In this document: positions 6,216-14,058 of the stretch, one piece after another | How the letters are laid out: every line of letters begins with the position of its first letter | How positions within the stretch are numbered: position 1 is the first letter of the stretch | DNA from: Anaerolineales bacterium UBA3071 | Lineage (GTDB): Bacteria > Chloroflexota > Anaerolineae > UBA3071 | DNA: 14,840 nt | Direction: 5' to 3' | Assembly (NCBI GenBank): GCA_002366755.1 | Contig: DFBV01000255.1 | Span: forward strand, 1-14,840 | Translations under genes and position numbers: made by a program | Notes under the pieces: model-generated | Seen by the model: only the letters and a program-made list of their open reading frames with translations | Database searches by the model: none | Told to the model about the DNA's origin: nothing

Positions 6216-7643
6216 ATGGATGACCCAGCCTGTAGGACACCATCGCTGAACTTGCGTGATCGAATCCTGGGGATAGACCGGCAGGTGCCGTTGCTGGACG
6301 GCAGCCTCGTCCCCTACGTCAACCTGGACAATGCGGCCAGCACACCGCCGCTGCTGGACGTGATGCAAACGATAGAGCGCTTCATGCCCTACTATTCCAG
6401 CGTCCACCGAGGCACCGGTTTTAAGTCCCGGCTGAGCACTGTGGCCTACGACCAGGCGCACGAGATCATCGGCCGCTTTGTCGGCGCCGACTTGAGCAGC
6501 AACACGGTCATCTTCGGCAAGAACGCCACCGAGGCCCTCAACAAGCTCTCCTATCGCCTGCCTCTGTCGCCCGATTCGGTCATACTCGTGACCCAGTTGG
6601 AGCATCATTCCAACGACCTGCCCTGGCGGGCCCGTGCTCAGGTGGTCCACGTACGGGCCAGGCCGGAGGGGCGCCTGGACGAGGAGGATTTCGACCGGAA
6701 GCTGGACAAGTACGCCGGGCGAGTGGCCTTGGTTGCGGTCGCTGGCGCATCCAACGTGACCGGTTTCCTGCAGCCCATTCACCGGCTGGCCCACAAGGCA
6801 CACGCCGTGGGTGCCAGGATCGTGGTGGATGCAGCCCAGCTAGCCCCCCACCGCCGCGTGGACATGAAGCCCGACGACGACCCGGAACATCTCGATTTCG
6901 TGGTCCTTGCGGGACACAAGATGTATGCGCCGTTTGGCACCGGCGCTCTCATCGGTCCCAAAGAGGTGTTTCTCCAAGGCGGGCCGGAGTACAGTGGCGG
7001 GGGTACGATAAGCATTGTGACACTGGACGAAGTGCACTGGGCCGGGTTGCCCTATCGAGAGGAGTCGGGTAGCCCCAATGTGGTGGGGGCGGTGGCAATG
7101 GCCGCAGCGGCGCAAGCGCTTTTGAACGTGAGCATGGACAACATAGCCACTCATGAAGAAGCACTGATCGCCTATTGCCTGGAACGGCTCAGCGCCATCC
7201 CCGGAATCAGGATCTACGGCGAAGCAGACCCGACGCGGGCCAACGAGAGAGTCGGCGTTATTCCCTTCAATCTACATGGGCTGTCCCACTTCCTGGTGGC
7301 GGCCATCTTGGGCTACGAAGGGGGCATTGGCGTGCGTAGCGGCTGTTTCTGTGCTCATCCCTATGTCGTTCACCTCCTGCAATTGGGCGAAGAAGAGGCA
7401 GCCACCTGGCGCGGACAGTTGCTGGCTGGCAACAAATCCAACATGCCCGGCATGGTGCGAGCTAGCTTCGGGTGCTACAGCAGTACCGAGGACATTGACC
7501 GGCTGATCACCATGCTGGAGCGCATCGTTCGCGGCGATGTCCAGGGAGATTATCGGCTGAAACCGAGTACCGGCGAGTACGTCCCGCTCAATTTCGAAGA
7601 ACCGCTGGCTGACTACTTCTTGTTGGATAACCACCTGGGGTAG
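6216..7643 (+). CDS. Class V aminotransferase, cysteine-desulfurase-like
   Basis: A PLP-dependent fold-type I enzyme of 475 residues, a little longer than SufS/CsdB proteins (about 405). Visible signatures are NLDNAASTPP near the N-terminus, a TEALNKLSYRL segment, the substrate-side LEHHSNDLPWR, the PLP-phosphate and aspartate region RIVVDAAQLAPH, the Schiff-base lysine K235 in LAGHKMYAPFG, and GVRSGCFCAHPY with C377 and C379 in the loop where cysteine desulfurases carry the persulfide cysteine. ATG 6216 is chosen because AAAGGAG at 6202-6208 precedes it and the promoter lies at 6153-6181. Cysteine desulfurase activity is plausible. Other class V aminotransferases (isopenicillin-N-epimerase-like, selenocysteine lyase) fit as well, and no Fe-S assembly gene is adjacent. 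Confidence 0.88.
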   Translation: MDDPACRTPSLNLRDRILGIDRQVPLLDGSLVPYVNLDNAASTPPLLDVMQTIERFMPYYSSVHRGTGFKSRLSTVAYDQAHEIIGRFVGADLSSNTVIFGKNATEALNKLSYRLPLSPDSVILVTQLEHHSNDLPWRARAQVVHVRARPEGRLDEEDFDRKLDKYAGRVALVAVAGASNVTGFLQPIHRLAHKAHAVGARIVVDAAQLAPHRRVDMKPDDDPEHLDFVVLAGHKMYAPFGTGALIGPKEVFLQGGPEYSGGGTISIVTLDEVHWAGLPYREESGSPNVVGAVAMAAAAQALLNVSMDNIATHEEALIAYCLERLSAIPGIRIYGEADPTRANERVGVIPFNLHGLSHFLVAAILGYEGGIGVRSGCFCAHPYVVHLLQLGEEEAATWRGQLLAGNKSNMPGMVRASFGCYSSTEDIDRLITMLERIVRGDVQGDYRLKPSTGEYVPLNFEEPLADYFLLDNHLG

Positions 7644-7692
7644 GGGCAAGCCTTGCGCTTGCCCCAAGGAGCGACCGCAAGGGCTCGCCCCT
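7642..7692 (+). repeat. REP-like nested palindrome overlapping a stop codon
   Basis: GGGGCAAG (7643-7650) pairs with CTTGCCCC (7658-7665). An outer pairing joins AGGGGC (7642-7647) with GCCCCT (7687-7692), where the right-hand half (GCGACCGCAAGGGCTCGCCCCT) is an imperfect inverted copy of the left. It begins within the TAG stop of the aminotransferase gene and ends 19 bases before the next gene. It may act as a weak terminator or an RNA 3' end stabiliser, but there is no real T run. Confidence 0.6.
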
Positions 7693-7711
7693 GTTTAGTG
7701 CTGAGGGGATT

Positions 7712-8965
7712 ATGACAAGGCATCAGGTGATCGTGGTCGGAGCAGGAGCAGCCGGTTTGATGGCAGCCGGGCGGGCCGCCGAACTGGGCGGCGAGACGCT
7801 ACTCCTGGAGAAAATGAACCGGCCGGGGCGCAAACTGTGTATTACTGGGAAGGGACGTTGTAATCTGACCAACGTCGCGCCGCTATCCGACTTCATCACC
7901 CGTTTCGGGCCCAATGGCCAGTTCCTTCGCCAGGCGTTTTCCCGGTTCTTTTCCGCTGAACTGGTGGCTCTCTTCGAAGAACTGGGGGTTCCTACCGTGA
8001 CCGAGCGCGGGGGACGGGTCTTTCCGGTCAGCGGACAAGCCCGAGAGGTAGTGGATGCACTGGTACACTGGGTCAGGAAACGAGGCGTGACTCTGCGCAC
8101 CCGCTCCCCGGTGGAGCGCTTGCTCGTCGAGGGAGGACGGGTGGTGGGCGTGCAGGTGTCCCCGAACAGGGTCCACCGCTCTGACACCGTGATCATCGCC
8201 ACCGGCGGGGCGTCCTACCCAGCCACCGGTTCAACGGGGGATGGCTATCGGCTGGCCCAATCGGTGGGGCACACCATCGTGCCCATTCGCCCGGCGCTGG
8301 TTCCCCTGGAGACAGCAGGTGACATCGCCCCCAGGCTGCAAGGGTTGAGCCTGCGCAACGTGGCCGTCCGTGTGTGGGTCAATGGGAAGAAACAGGCGGA
8401 AGCGTTTGGCGAAATGCTCTTCACCCACTTCGGCGTTTCCGGCCCGATCATCCTTGCCCTGAGCAGGCAGGTCGTGGATGCGCTGCGATCAGGTCAGCGC
8501 GTGACCCTGTCCATTGACCTGAAGCTTGCGCTCGATGAGCGCAGGCTGGATGCCCGCCTTCTTCGCGATCTGGATGCGCATGGCAAGCAACAGTTCCACA
8601 CGCTGCTCAAAGATCTGCTTCCCAGAAAGCTGATCCCTGTTTGCATAGATCTGGTAGGCATCCCCCCAAACAGAGACGCGCACCAGATCACAGCCCAGGA
8701 GCGCGAGCGGCTGCGGATATGGTTGAAAGACTTCCGCCTGGAGGTGACCGGACACCGCTCCTTCACGGAGGCGATCATCACCGCCGGCGGGGTGGATACG
8801 CGAGAAGTTGACCCGCGCACGATGGCTTCGCGCCTGGCGGAGGGTCTCTACCTCGCTGGTGAGGTACTTGACGTGGACGGCGACACCGGCGGCTTTAACC
8901 TGCAAGCGGCGTTTTCCACCGGCTGGCTTGCTGGAAGGGCCGCGGCGCGGTGGGCCGCCAGGTAG
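7712..8965 (+). CDS. BaiN/HI0933-family FAD-dependent oxidoreductase
   Basis: A soluble flavoprotein of 417 residues, the usual length for this family (HI0933/YhiN/BaiN). The N-terminal Rossmann dinucleotide-binding motif is VVGAGAAGLMAAG (about residues 8-20), followed by LLLEKMNRPGRKLCITGKGRCNLTN, a family hallmark. Later features are ATGGASYPATGSTGDGY, FTHFGVSGPIIL, the TAGGVDTREVDPRTMASR segment, and GLYLAGEVLDVDGDTGGFNLQAAFSTGWLAG, which closes the FAD site. GAGGGG at 7703-7708 precedes ATG 7712 with a short spacing. Most members have no proven substrate; BaiN itself acts on bile acids in gut clostridia, which says little here. It lies 68 bp after the aminotransferase and could be cotranscribed if the palindrome between them does not terminate. 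Confidence 0.92.
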   Translation: MTRHQVIVVGAGAAGLMAAGRAAELGGETLLLEKMNRPGRKLCITGKGRCNLTNVAPLSDFITRFGPNGQFLRQAFSRFFSAELVALFEELGVPTVTERGGRVFPVSGQAREVVDALVHWVRKRGVTLRTRSPVERLLVEGGRVVGVQVSPNRVHRSDTVIIATGGASYPATGSTGDGYRLAQSVGHTIVPIRPALVPLETAGDIAPRLQGLSLRNVAVRVWVNGKKQAEAFGEMLFTHFGVSGPIILALSRQVVDALRSGQRVTLSIDLKLALDERRLDARLLRDLDAHGKQQFHTLLKDLLPRKLIPVCIDLVGIPPNRDAHQITAQERERLRIWLKDFRLEVTGHRSFTEAIITAGGVDTREVDPRTMASRLAEGLYLAGEVLDVDGDTGGFNLQAAFSTGWLAGRAAARWAAR

Positions 8966-8969
8966 CTGA

Positions 8970-9113
8970 GACAGCGATTGGAGAGTAGGAGGGCATGGAA
9001 TCGCTCCACTGGGATTGCTGCTCGTTCCCAACGCAGATCATGTGGCTATCATCAGAAGTGACCAGCTTTTCGAAGTTGTGGAAGCCTTCCTGGCAGCGCT
9101 GAACCCCAGGTAG
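8970..9113 (+). pseudogene. C-terminal remnant of an alpha/beta-hydrolase-like gene
   Basis: An open frame from the stop at 8967-8969 to TAG at 9111-9113 has no start codon of its own. It ends in GLLLVPNADHVAIIRSDQLF followed by EVVEAFLAALNPR. The DH pair after a strand, followed by an amphipathic last helix, resembles the C-terminus of alpha/beta hydrolases, where the histidine is the third catalytic residue. Only about 40 residues remain, so the family call is tentative. It fills most of the gap between the flavoprotein and the peptidase gene. Confidence 0.4.
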
Positions 9114-9158
9114 GCCTCGCTGACAGTCTTTCCCAAGTAATCGAGAGAAGTAAGTGCC

Positions 9159-10679
9159 ATGGAGTCCATTGCAGCAAGAACCCTTATTCTTGCTTTCATT
9201 ATGCTGGTGTCGCTCGTGGCCTGCCAATTGGGTGAACCAGCCATCACGCCTGCTCCCACGCACGGTGCGAGTCACCCATTTGACGTCGCGTGGGATGACC
9301 GTGCCATCTTCCGCGAAGGGCTGATTGAGTCGGAGCAGGAGGCGCTCGGCCGCTTGCCGGGCGCGAGCGTGTACCGCATTGATTTTCAGATTGCTGACGA
9401 CCTCTTTCTTCTGGAAGGCCACGAGCAAGTTCGTTATACCAACCAGGAGGATGAACCGCTCCATGATATCTACTTTCGTCTGTTTTCCAACACTGCCGGT
9501 GGCAAAACAACCGTGTCTGCGCTCCAGGTGGACGACCAGGAGGTAGAACCCGTCTACGAATTCGAGGATAGCGCCCTCAGGGTTCCGCTGCCGGTCGCTC
9601 TACAACCCGGTGAACAGGCAGTCATCCAGATGGACTTTGAGGTGCAAGTAGCGCGGGAGATGGCCGGCAACTATGGTTTGTTCGGTTACTTTGAAGGTGT
9701 GCTGGTCTTGGACGAATTCTACCCGGTCATCCCGGCCTACGACGACGAGGGGTGGAACGTGGAAGTGCCGCCTCCAAACGCGGACGTGACACACTTTGAC
9801 GCCAGCTTCTACCTGGTGCGCGTGACCGCGCCCGACTCGCTGACGGTCGCTGCTTCGGGGGTCGAGGTCGGCCGCGAATACAAGGCGGACACCCAAATCC
9901 TGACCTTTGCGGCCGGCCCTGCGCGCGACTTCTACCTGGCTGCCAGCGAGGATTACATTGTAGTCAGCGAGACGGTAGGAGAGACGACCATCAACAGCTA
10001 CGCGCTCTCAGAGTGGACGGCCGGGGCGGAACTGGCCCTGCAATTTGCGACCAACGCGCTGCGAGGCTTCAGCAAGCGGTTTGGCGACTATCCGTACACC
10101 GAGTTTGACATCGTGAGCACCCCCATGCAAGCACTGGGCATGGAGTACCCCGGTATCATAGCAATAACCCTCAAAGAGTACGACCCAGAGGCAGAGTTTT
10201 CGGGGGTGTCATCTCAGGTCTATCTCGAATCCACTTTGGCGCACGAGGCCGCCCATCAGTGGTTCTACAACGTTGTCGGGAACGATCAGATAGACGAACC
10301 CTGGCTCGACGAGGCTGTTGTCCAATATGCCACCGGGCTGTATTACGTGGATGCTTACGATGAAGCTGCGGCACAAAGATACCGCGAGTCGTGGTACGGT
10401 CGCTGGGACCGCGTTGACCGGGCTGACGTTCCCATCGGATTGCCCGCGGGAGAGTATACAGGCAAAGAATATGGTGCAATTGTCTACGGCCGGGGCCCGC
10501 TTTTCATCACCGCTCTGGCAGAGGCGATGGGGCAAGAAACCTTTGACCAATTCCTGCGGGACTACTATCAGTCCAACAAATGGGGTATCGGCACCGCTGA
10601 TGCGTTTAGGCAGCTTGCCGAAGACCATTGCCAATGCGACTTGACCGCTCTATTTCATGAGTGGGTTTACCAGAGGTGA
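9159..10679 (+). CDS. M1-family zinc metallopeptidase, lipoprotein
   Basis: A 506-residue exported peptidase. The N-terminus (about residues 1-23) is a signal peptide with the lipobox LVAC, so the protein is probably lipid-anchored outside the membrane. An all-beta N-terminal domain (about 55-270, YRIDFQIADDLFLLEGHEQV) is followed by the thermolysin-like catalytic domain. Zinc ligands are H362, H366 and E385 in HEAAH-x18-E, with E363 as general base. GMEY at 327-330 stands in for the GxMEN substrate motif, with Tyr replacing the usual Asn. Y443 in VYGRGPLF is the likely transition-state tyrosine. The C-terminal helical and ARM domains of larger M1 enzymes are absent, as in many bacterial M1-like lipoproteins. 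The start at 9159 is supported by the signal peptide; the ribosome binding site is weak. Confidence 0.93.
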   Translation: MESIAARTLILAFIMLVSLVACQLGEPAITPAPTHGASHPFDVAWDDRAIFREGLIESEQEALGRLPGASVYRIDFQIADDLFLLEGHEQVRYTNQEDEPLHDIYFRLFSNTAGGKTTVSALQVDDQEVEPVYEFEDSALRVPLPVALQPGEQAVIQMDFEVQVAREMAGNYGLFGYFEGVLVLDEFYPVIPAYDDEGWNVEVPPPNADVTHFDASFYLVRVTAPDSLTVAASGVEVGREYKADTQILTFAAGPARDFYLAASEDYIVVSETVGETTINSYALSEWTAGAELALQFATNALRGFSKRFGDYPYTEFDIVSTPMQALGMEYPGIIAITLKEYDPEAEFSGVSSQVYLESTLAHEAAHQWFYNVVGNDQIDEPWLDEAVVQYATGLYYVDAYDEAAAQRYRESWYGRWDRVDRADVPIGLPAGEYTGKEYGAIVYGRGPLFITALAEAMGQETFDQFLRDYYQSNKWGIGTADAFRQLAEDHCQCDLTALFHEWVYQR

Positions 10680-10808
10680 GGGCGCTGGCCGCTCTTGAGT
10701 TTTGCAGGCGGAACGTGTGATGCTCCAGGGCAGCCCAGCCTGAGGCGTGACCAGCGAGTGGGAAAGCACACCCGCAAACGAAAATCCTCTCCCTGGTAGC
10801 GTCGTCGA
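10680..10808. other. Intergenic stretch without recognisable gene
   Basis: This is the first part of the 750-base gap between the peptidase and methyltransferase genes. I see no ORF with recognisable similarity, no clear hairpin with a T run and no convincing promoter in these bases. The remainder of the gap holds the two gene fragments and the third terminator-promoter module listed separately. Confidence 0.5.
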
Positions 10809-10811
10809 GTG

Positions 10812-11051
10812 ATGAAGATGGCCAACCATCTGTATCTCAAACGGTTCTGGATGCTGTCCATCATTGTTGCCTCTCTTGCAGCTTGCGCCAGGGCAACATC
10901 AAAAGCGCCATCCTATTGGCCCACGGAAGGGTGGCAAACCTCTGCCCGAGAACCCCGACAGTGTAGCGCGGCTCGAATCCCTCATCAAAGCCCCTGCTGG
11001 CCTGTAGCCATCGGAACCCGTGCCCTTCAATCACCTGCGGCGACACAATGA
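10812..11051 (+). pseudogene. N-terminal remnant of a lipoprotein, possibly a serine hydrolase
   Basis: From ATG 10812 the frame encodes a clean signal peptide with lipobox SLAAC (cysteine 25), then YWPTEGWQTS. After that the sequence in this frame becomes meaningless. A shift of one base at about 10942 continues as LPENPDSVARLESLIKAPAG to a TAG at 11005-11007. The WPTxGWxTS...P-E...DS pattern recalls beta-lactamase-type serine hydrolase lipoproteins, which begin their mature part in this way; that assignment is from memory of the family and is tentative. About 65 residues remain of a gene that would normally exceed 300, so it is dead. Confidence 0.5.
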
Positions 11052-11274
11052 CGCTGGGCTGCCCGTCATCCCCTACTTACATCCCAGGAAACTGGCTCCA
11101 CACCACCCGCGCATTATCGATGGCATAGCCGCTCTGGACCGCTTCACACACTATCACGGGTTGGCCTGCACTGCCGCCAAGCTGGAAGCCCTGTTGCGTG
11201 TTTTTCCTTTCGGGTCTCTTTCGGACCTGCCCGATCCAGGGACGACGATGGGGTACACGGACTGCGCAGAGTAA
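11008..11274 (+). pseudogene. C-terminal remnant of a polysaccharide deacetylase (DUF3473-like)
   Basis: The open frame 11008-11274 encodes FNHLRRHNDAGLPVIPYLHP, then RKLAPHHPRI, and LDRFTHYHGLACTAAKLEAL followed by LRVFPF. This order (YLHPxE-like strand, PRI, RFxHY, then a helix ending LLxxFPF) is the C-terminal DUF3473 region of polysaccharide deacetylases linked to exopolysaccharide and XrtA loci. The NodB catalytic domain is entirely missing and the frame is closed upstream by TAG at 11005-11007. A GTG at 11020 is the only plausible start, without a good ribosome binding site. It joins directly to the lipoprotein head, so a deletion probably fused two genes. Confidence 0.6.
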
Positions 11275-11294
11275 TAGCTCTCCCCCACGCTGCC

Positions 11295-11332
11295 GCCTGC
11301 CGTACCCTCAGTTTGTGGGTACGCGGGGCTTT
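11295..11332 (+). terminator. Terminator-like hairpin (module copy 3)
   Basis: GCCTGCCGTACCC (11295-11307) and GGGTACGCGGGGC (11317-11329) pair with one wobble and two mismatches in the middle, with a 9-base loop, followed by TTT. It is weaker than copies 1 and 2 but occupies the same place relative to the promoter. Confidence 0.55.
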
Positions 11333-11359
11333 GCATAGGGGCAGGGGCTGTGGTATACT
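11331..11359 (+). promoter_or_regulatory. Promoter with extended -10 (module copy 3)
   Basis: TTGCAT (11331-11336), 17 bases, then TATACT (11354-11359) preceded by TGG. It shares TGTGGTATACTTGAG and a further 20 or so similar bases with copy 1. Transcription would begin near 11366, giving a leader of about 64 bases for the restriction-modification operon. Confidence 0.75.
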
Positions 11360-11429
11360 TGAGGGTGGGTATGCGGGATTGCTTGCCCTTGGCCTCGCCA
11401 ATACGCTTTCTGTGCATTGAGGAGAACTA

Positions 11430-12659
11430 GTGAATATGAAGCAGACTTGGTCACTGACGGGGGAAGAGGAAAGGGTAGCCACATATTACGCTACTGAAAT
11501 GCCTACCGACCCTCGTCTAGTGACACCAGCAACGAGTTTGGACGAGTTGAATTTGAATTGGCGAGAGAAGGACTTGCCAGAACGAGAACGGACAAAGCAT
11601 GTTCATCGCCTTCACCCCTACCTGGGAAAGTTTATACCGCAACTAGTCGAGATATTCCTACGCAAGTACTTCAGGGCTGGAGAGACAGTTTATGACCCGT
11701 TTTGCGGTTCTGGCACGACCTTGGTTGAGGCCAACGCCTTGGGTATTAATGCCATTGGTTGCGACATCGCTGCTTTCAATTGTCTTCTCTCCAGAGCCAA
11801 GACTGCTCAGTATGACGTGGCGCTGATGAGAAAGGAAGTCCTGGACATTCTGGGCAGGGTTGAGGAAAGAACGCAAGCTACACTTTTCAGCCAGTCAAGG
11901 GTTGACGATGAGTTTGAGGACACCGACAACGAATACCTTCTGAAGTGGTTTGCCTTTCAAACCAGGAAGGAGCTTTTGATCTATCGTTCTCTTATCCCAA
12001 GGTATCAGTGTCAAGATTTGTTGAAAGTGATTCTGTCGAGAGCAGCCAGATCCGCGCGGCTCACTACCCACTTTGACCTGGATTTTCCCAAACAACCGCA
12101 AACAGAGCCCTATTACTGCTACAAGCATTCCAGAATATGCCGCCCCGTTCAAGAGGCTTTCAAGTTCTTAAAGCGATATAGTCTGGATACGATTCGCCGC
12201 ATTGAGCAATGCAGCAAACTCCGCACGAAGGCGCGAGTTACCGTACTATATGGAGATGCCAGGACTGTTTCGCTACCAGGCAAGATAGATGGTGTGATGA
12301 CCTCTCCCCCTTACGTGGGGCTAATTGATTATCACGAGCAACACCGCTACGCCTACGAGTTGCTGGATCTTCCAATCAATAGCGAGAACGAGATAGGAGC
12401 GTCTTTCAAGGGCAATTCACAGAAGGCAAAAGAAGCCTACCGACAAGGAATTGCATCTGTGTTTTCCCATACGGCCGAGCACATGGACAGTGGCAAGCGA
12501 ATGGTCATCGTCGTCCGTGATCGAGACAAATTGTATGGTGGTATTGCTTCTCAATGCGGGTTCGAGTTCGAGAACGTGATACGAAGACACGTAAACCGTC
12601 GAACGGGCCGTCGAGCCAATGCGTTTTTTGAGGAAATACTGATTTTGAGGAAAAAATGA
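11430..12659 (+). CDS. Type II DNA methyltransferase (N4-cytosine/N6-adenine type)
   Basis: The protective half of a restriction-modification pair, transferring methyl from SAM to an exocyclic amino group. The 409-residue product shows a motif X-like segment HPYLGKFIPQLVEIFL (about 60-77), motif I DPFCGSGTT (89-97) for SAM binding, and motif IV TSPPY (291-295), the catalytic loop of amino-methyltransferases. The order X-I-IV, with nearly 200 residues between I and IV, points to an alpha-like arrangement with target recognition in the middle, unlike the beta class where IV comes first. Serine before PPY favours N4-cytosine but does not settle it. GAGGAG at 11419-11424 favours GTG 11430; ATG 11436 is the alternative. 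The gene is visibly less GC-rich than pheST, in keeping with transfer. Its stop overlaps the endonuclease start. Confidence 0.9.
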   Translation: MNMKQTWSLTGEEERVATYYATEMPTDPRLVTPATSLDELNLNWREKDLPERERTKHVHRLHPYLGKFIPQLVEIFLRKYFRAGETVYDPFCGSGTTLVEANALGINAIGCDIAAFNCLLSRAKTAQYDVALMRKEVLDILGRVEERTQATLFSQSRVDDEFEDTDNEYLLKWFAFQTRKELLIYRSLIPRYQCQDLLKVILSRAARSARLTTHFDLDFPKQPQTEPYYCYKHSRICRPVQEAFKFLKRYSLDTIRRIEQCSKLRTKARVTVLYGDARTVSLPGKIDGVMTSPPYVGLIDYHEQHRYAYELLDLPINSENEIGASFKGNSQKAKEAYRQGIASVFSHTAEHMDSGKRMVIVVRDRDKLYGGIASQCGFEFENVIRRHVNRRTGRRANAFFEEILILRKK

Positions 12660-13468
12660 TCAATAAAGAAACCAGGAGTGCCATCAAGGGGTATCTTGAA
12701 GGGTTCATTCAGGGCTTGGTAGAACAGCACCGCCCCGAGGTCAGACGTGTGATGATGAGAGAGGCGCGTGCGAACTATGGCTCTCCAAAAGGTATTCTCA
12801 AACCATTTCACGAAGCAATCATCCCGCCAGAGATATTGCGGATAAGCGCTTTCGAGAGATCGTTTTCAACGAAGCTTGGCACTACATTCGAGGAATGCGC
12901 CCGCCTCATTGCCCTGCAAACCTGTGGAATAGCCAAACGAGGCTATTTGGCCAGCGGCAAAATGCCTGCCGCTGCGGCCTCGAGAATCGAGGAAATGATC
13001 AGCCATATTAACGAAGGGCAAACCCCCAACTTTCCAGCCCTGGTCGCTGAAATCCTACAGTTCAGCGACGAGAAATGGGTAGAAAGGCCCGCCATCGCCG
13101 ATCTGTACCTCAAAGACAAGAAGGGTCACGAGTACTTCTTTGAGATCAAATCCCCCAAACCAAACAAGGGGCAATGCCTGGAGGTTACCGAGCGGTTGCT
13201 GCGTATCCATGCCATTACGCAGAAGAACAGGCCCTACGTCAACACTTACTTTGCTATGGCCTACAATCTCTTCGGTGAACGATTGGAAGACTACCGCCAC
13301 AGCTTCGCCCTCCGCTACCTGGACATGCACCACCAGGTGCTCCTGGGAGCCGATTTTTGGGCGTTGGTCGGCGGTGAGGGAACGTACGAGGAACTGCTGG
13401 ATATCTACTGCGAAGTAGGAGAAGAGAAGGGCAAAGCGATGATTGACGCCTTGGCGTTTGGTTTCTAA
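12656..13468 (+). CDS. TdeIII-family type II restriction endonuclease
   Basis: The nuclease of the restriction-modification pair, 270 residues, close to full family length. Recognisable family blocks are FHEAIIPPEILRISAFERSF, LGTTFEECARLIALQTCGIA, and the catalytic part ADLYL followed by YFFEIKSPKPNKGQCLEVTE. D149, E163 and K165 make a PD-(D/E)xK active site. RLLRIHAITQKNRPYVNTYF and AMAYNLFGE follow, and the tail TYEELLDIYCEVGEEKGKAM also fits. TdeIII of Treponema denticola is reported to cut GGNCC; sharing that specificity is only an inference here. The ATG lies in an ATGA overlap with the methyltransferase stop, so translation is coupled and methylase synthesis comes first. No separate controller (C) gene is present. 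Confidence 0.9.
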   Translation: MINKETRSAIKGYLEGFIQGLVEQHRPEVRRVMMREARANYGSPKGILKPFHEAIIPPEILRISAFERSFSTKLGTTFEECARLIALQTCGIAKRGYLASGKMPAAAASRIEEMISHINEGQTPNFPALVAEILQFSDEKWVERPAIADLYLKDKKGHEYFFEIKSPKPNKGQCLEVTERLLRIHAITQKNRPYVNTYFAMAYNLFGERLEDYRHSFALRYLDMHHQVLLGADFWALVGGEGTYEELLDIYCEVGEEKGKAMIDALAFGF

Positions 13469-13497
13469 GTACACCGATGCACAGGTTTGTTCCTGGT

Positions 13498-13526
13498 TTG
13501 AGCAAAATGGCGATTGGGGGTATACT
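13498..13526 (+). promoter_or_regulatory. Probable promoter of the IS630 transposase remnant
   Basis: TTGAGC (13498-13503), a 17-base spacer and TATACT (13521-13526). It resembles the module promoters in -10 and spacing but lacks the hairpin and the TGG extension. A strong AGGAGGTG ribosome binding site at 13533-13540 follows. Confidence 0.5.
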
Positions 13527-13544
13527 TGGGCCAGGAGGTGCAAG

Positions 13545-14004
13545 ATGCCCGGTCCGAAGCCCAAGTACCCTGTCGAATTAACAACTGAAGAAGAAGAGAT
13601 GCTGCGCCGGTTGGTGCGCTCCCACAAAACACCGCAGGTAAAGGCCAAGCGCGCCCGGATTCTGCTAGCCGCTTTTGACCATCCCGAGTGGAGCAATCAG
13701 CAGATTGCCCAGGAGGCCAGTACCGTGGATCGCGTCGTACGCCATTGGCGGCGGCGATGGTCAGAGACGAGAAGCATCGAGGACTTGCCCCGGTCGGGAA
13801 GGCCGAGGATTTCCCCCCCCTGAGGTACGAGCGCAAGCCACGGCCTTGGCTTGTAGCCGTCCGCGGGAGGAAGGGGGGCCGCTGTCGCGGTGGAGCAACG
13901 CCGAGATTACACAGCGGCTGGTGGCCTTGGGGTTGGTGCTCCAGGTCGCAGCCAGCACCGTGGGCCGCTGGCTGGCGTCGGAGAAGATCAAAGAGGACGA
14001 CTGA
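13545..14004 (+). pseudogene. IS630-family transposase, N-terminal remnant with frameshift
   Basis: From ATG 13545, 5 bases... after AGGAGGTG at 13533-13540, the frame encodes the IS630 N-terminus (MPGPKPKYPVELTTEEEEML, then RSHKTPQVKAKRARILLAA and HPEWSNQQIAQ). It stops at TGA 13821-13823 immediately after a run of eight C (13813-13820). Reading on in the +1 frame restores the family sequence PPEVRAQATALA, then LSRWSNAEITQRL and ASTVGRWLASEKIK, to TGA 14002-14004. With seven C the frame would be continuous. The helix-turn-helix core is also shortened (QEASTVDRVVRHW lacks the few residues usual before STV). The DDE catalytic half of the family is missing, so the element cannot move by itself. 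No terminal inverted repeats were recognised. The next gene starts 54 bases later. Confidence 0.85.
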
Positions 14005-14058
14005 AGTCGTCACCACGAGCCAAACCGCGGCAAATGTCTGAAGAAGTGGAGCAATCCT

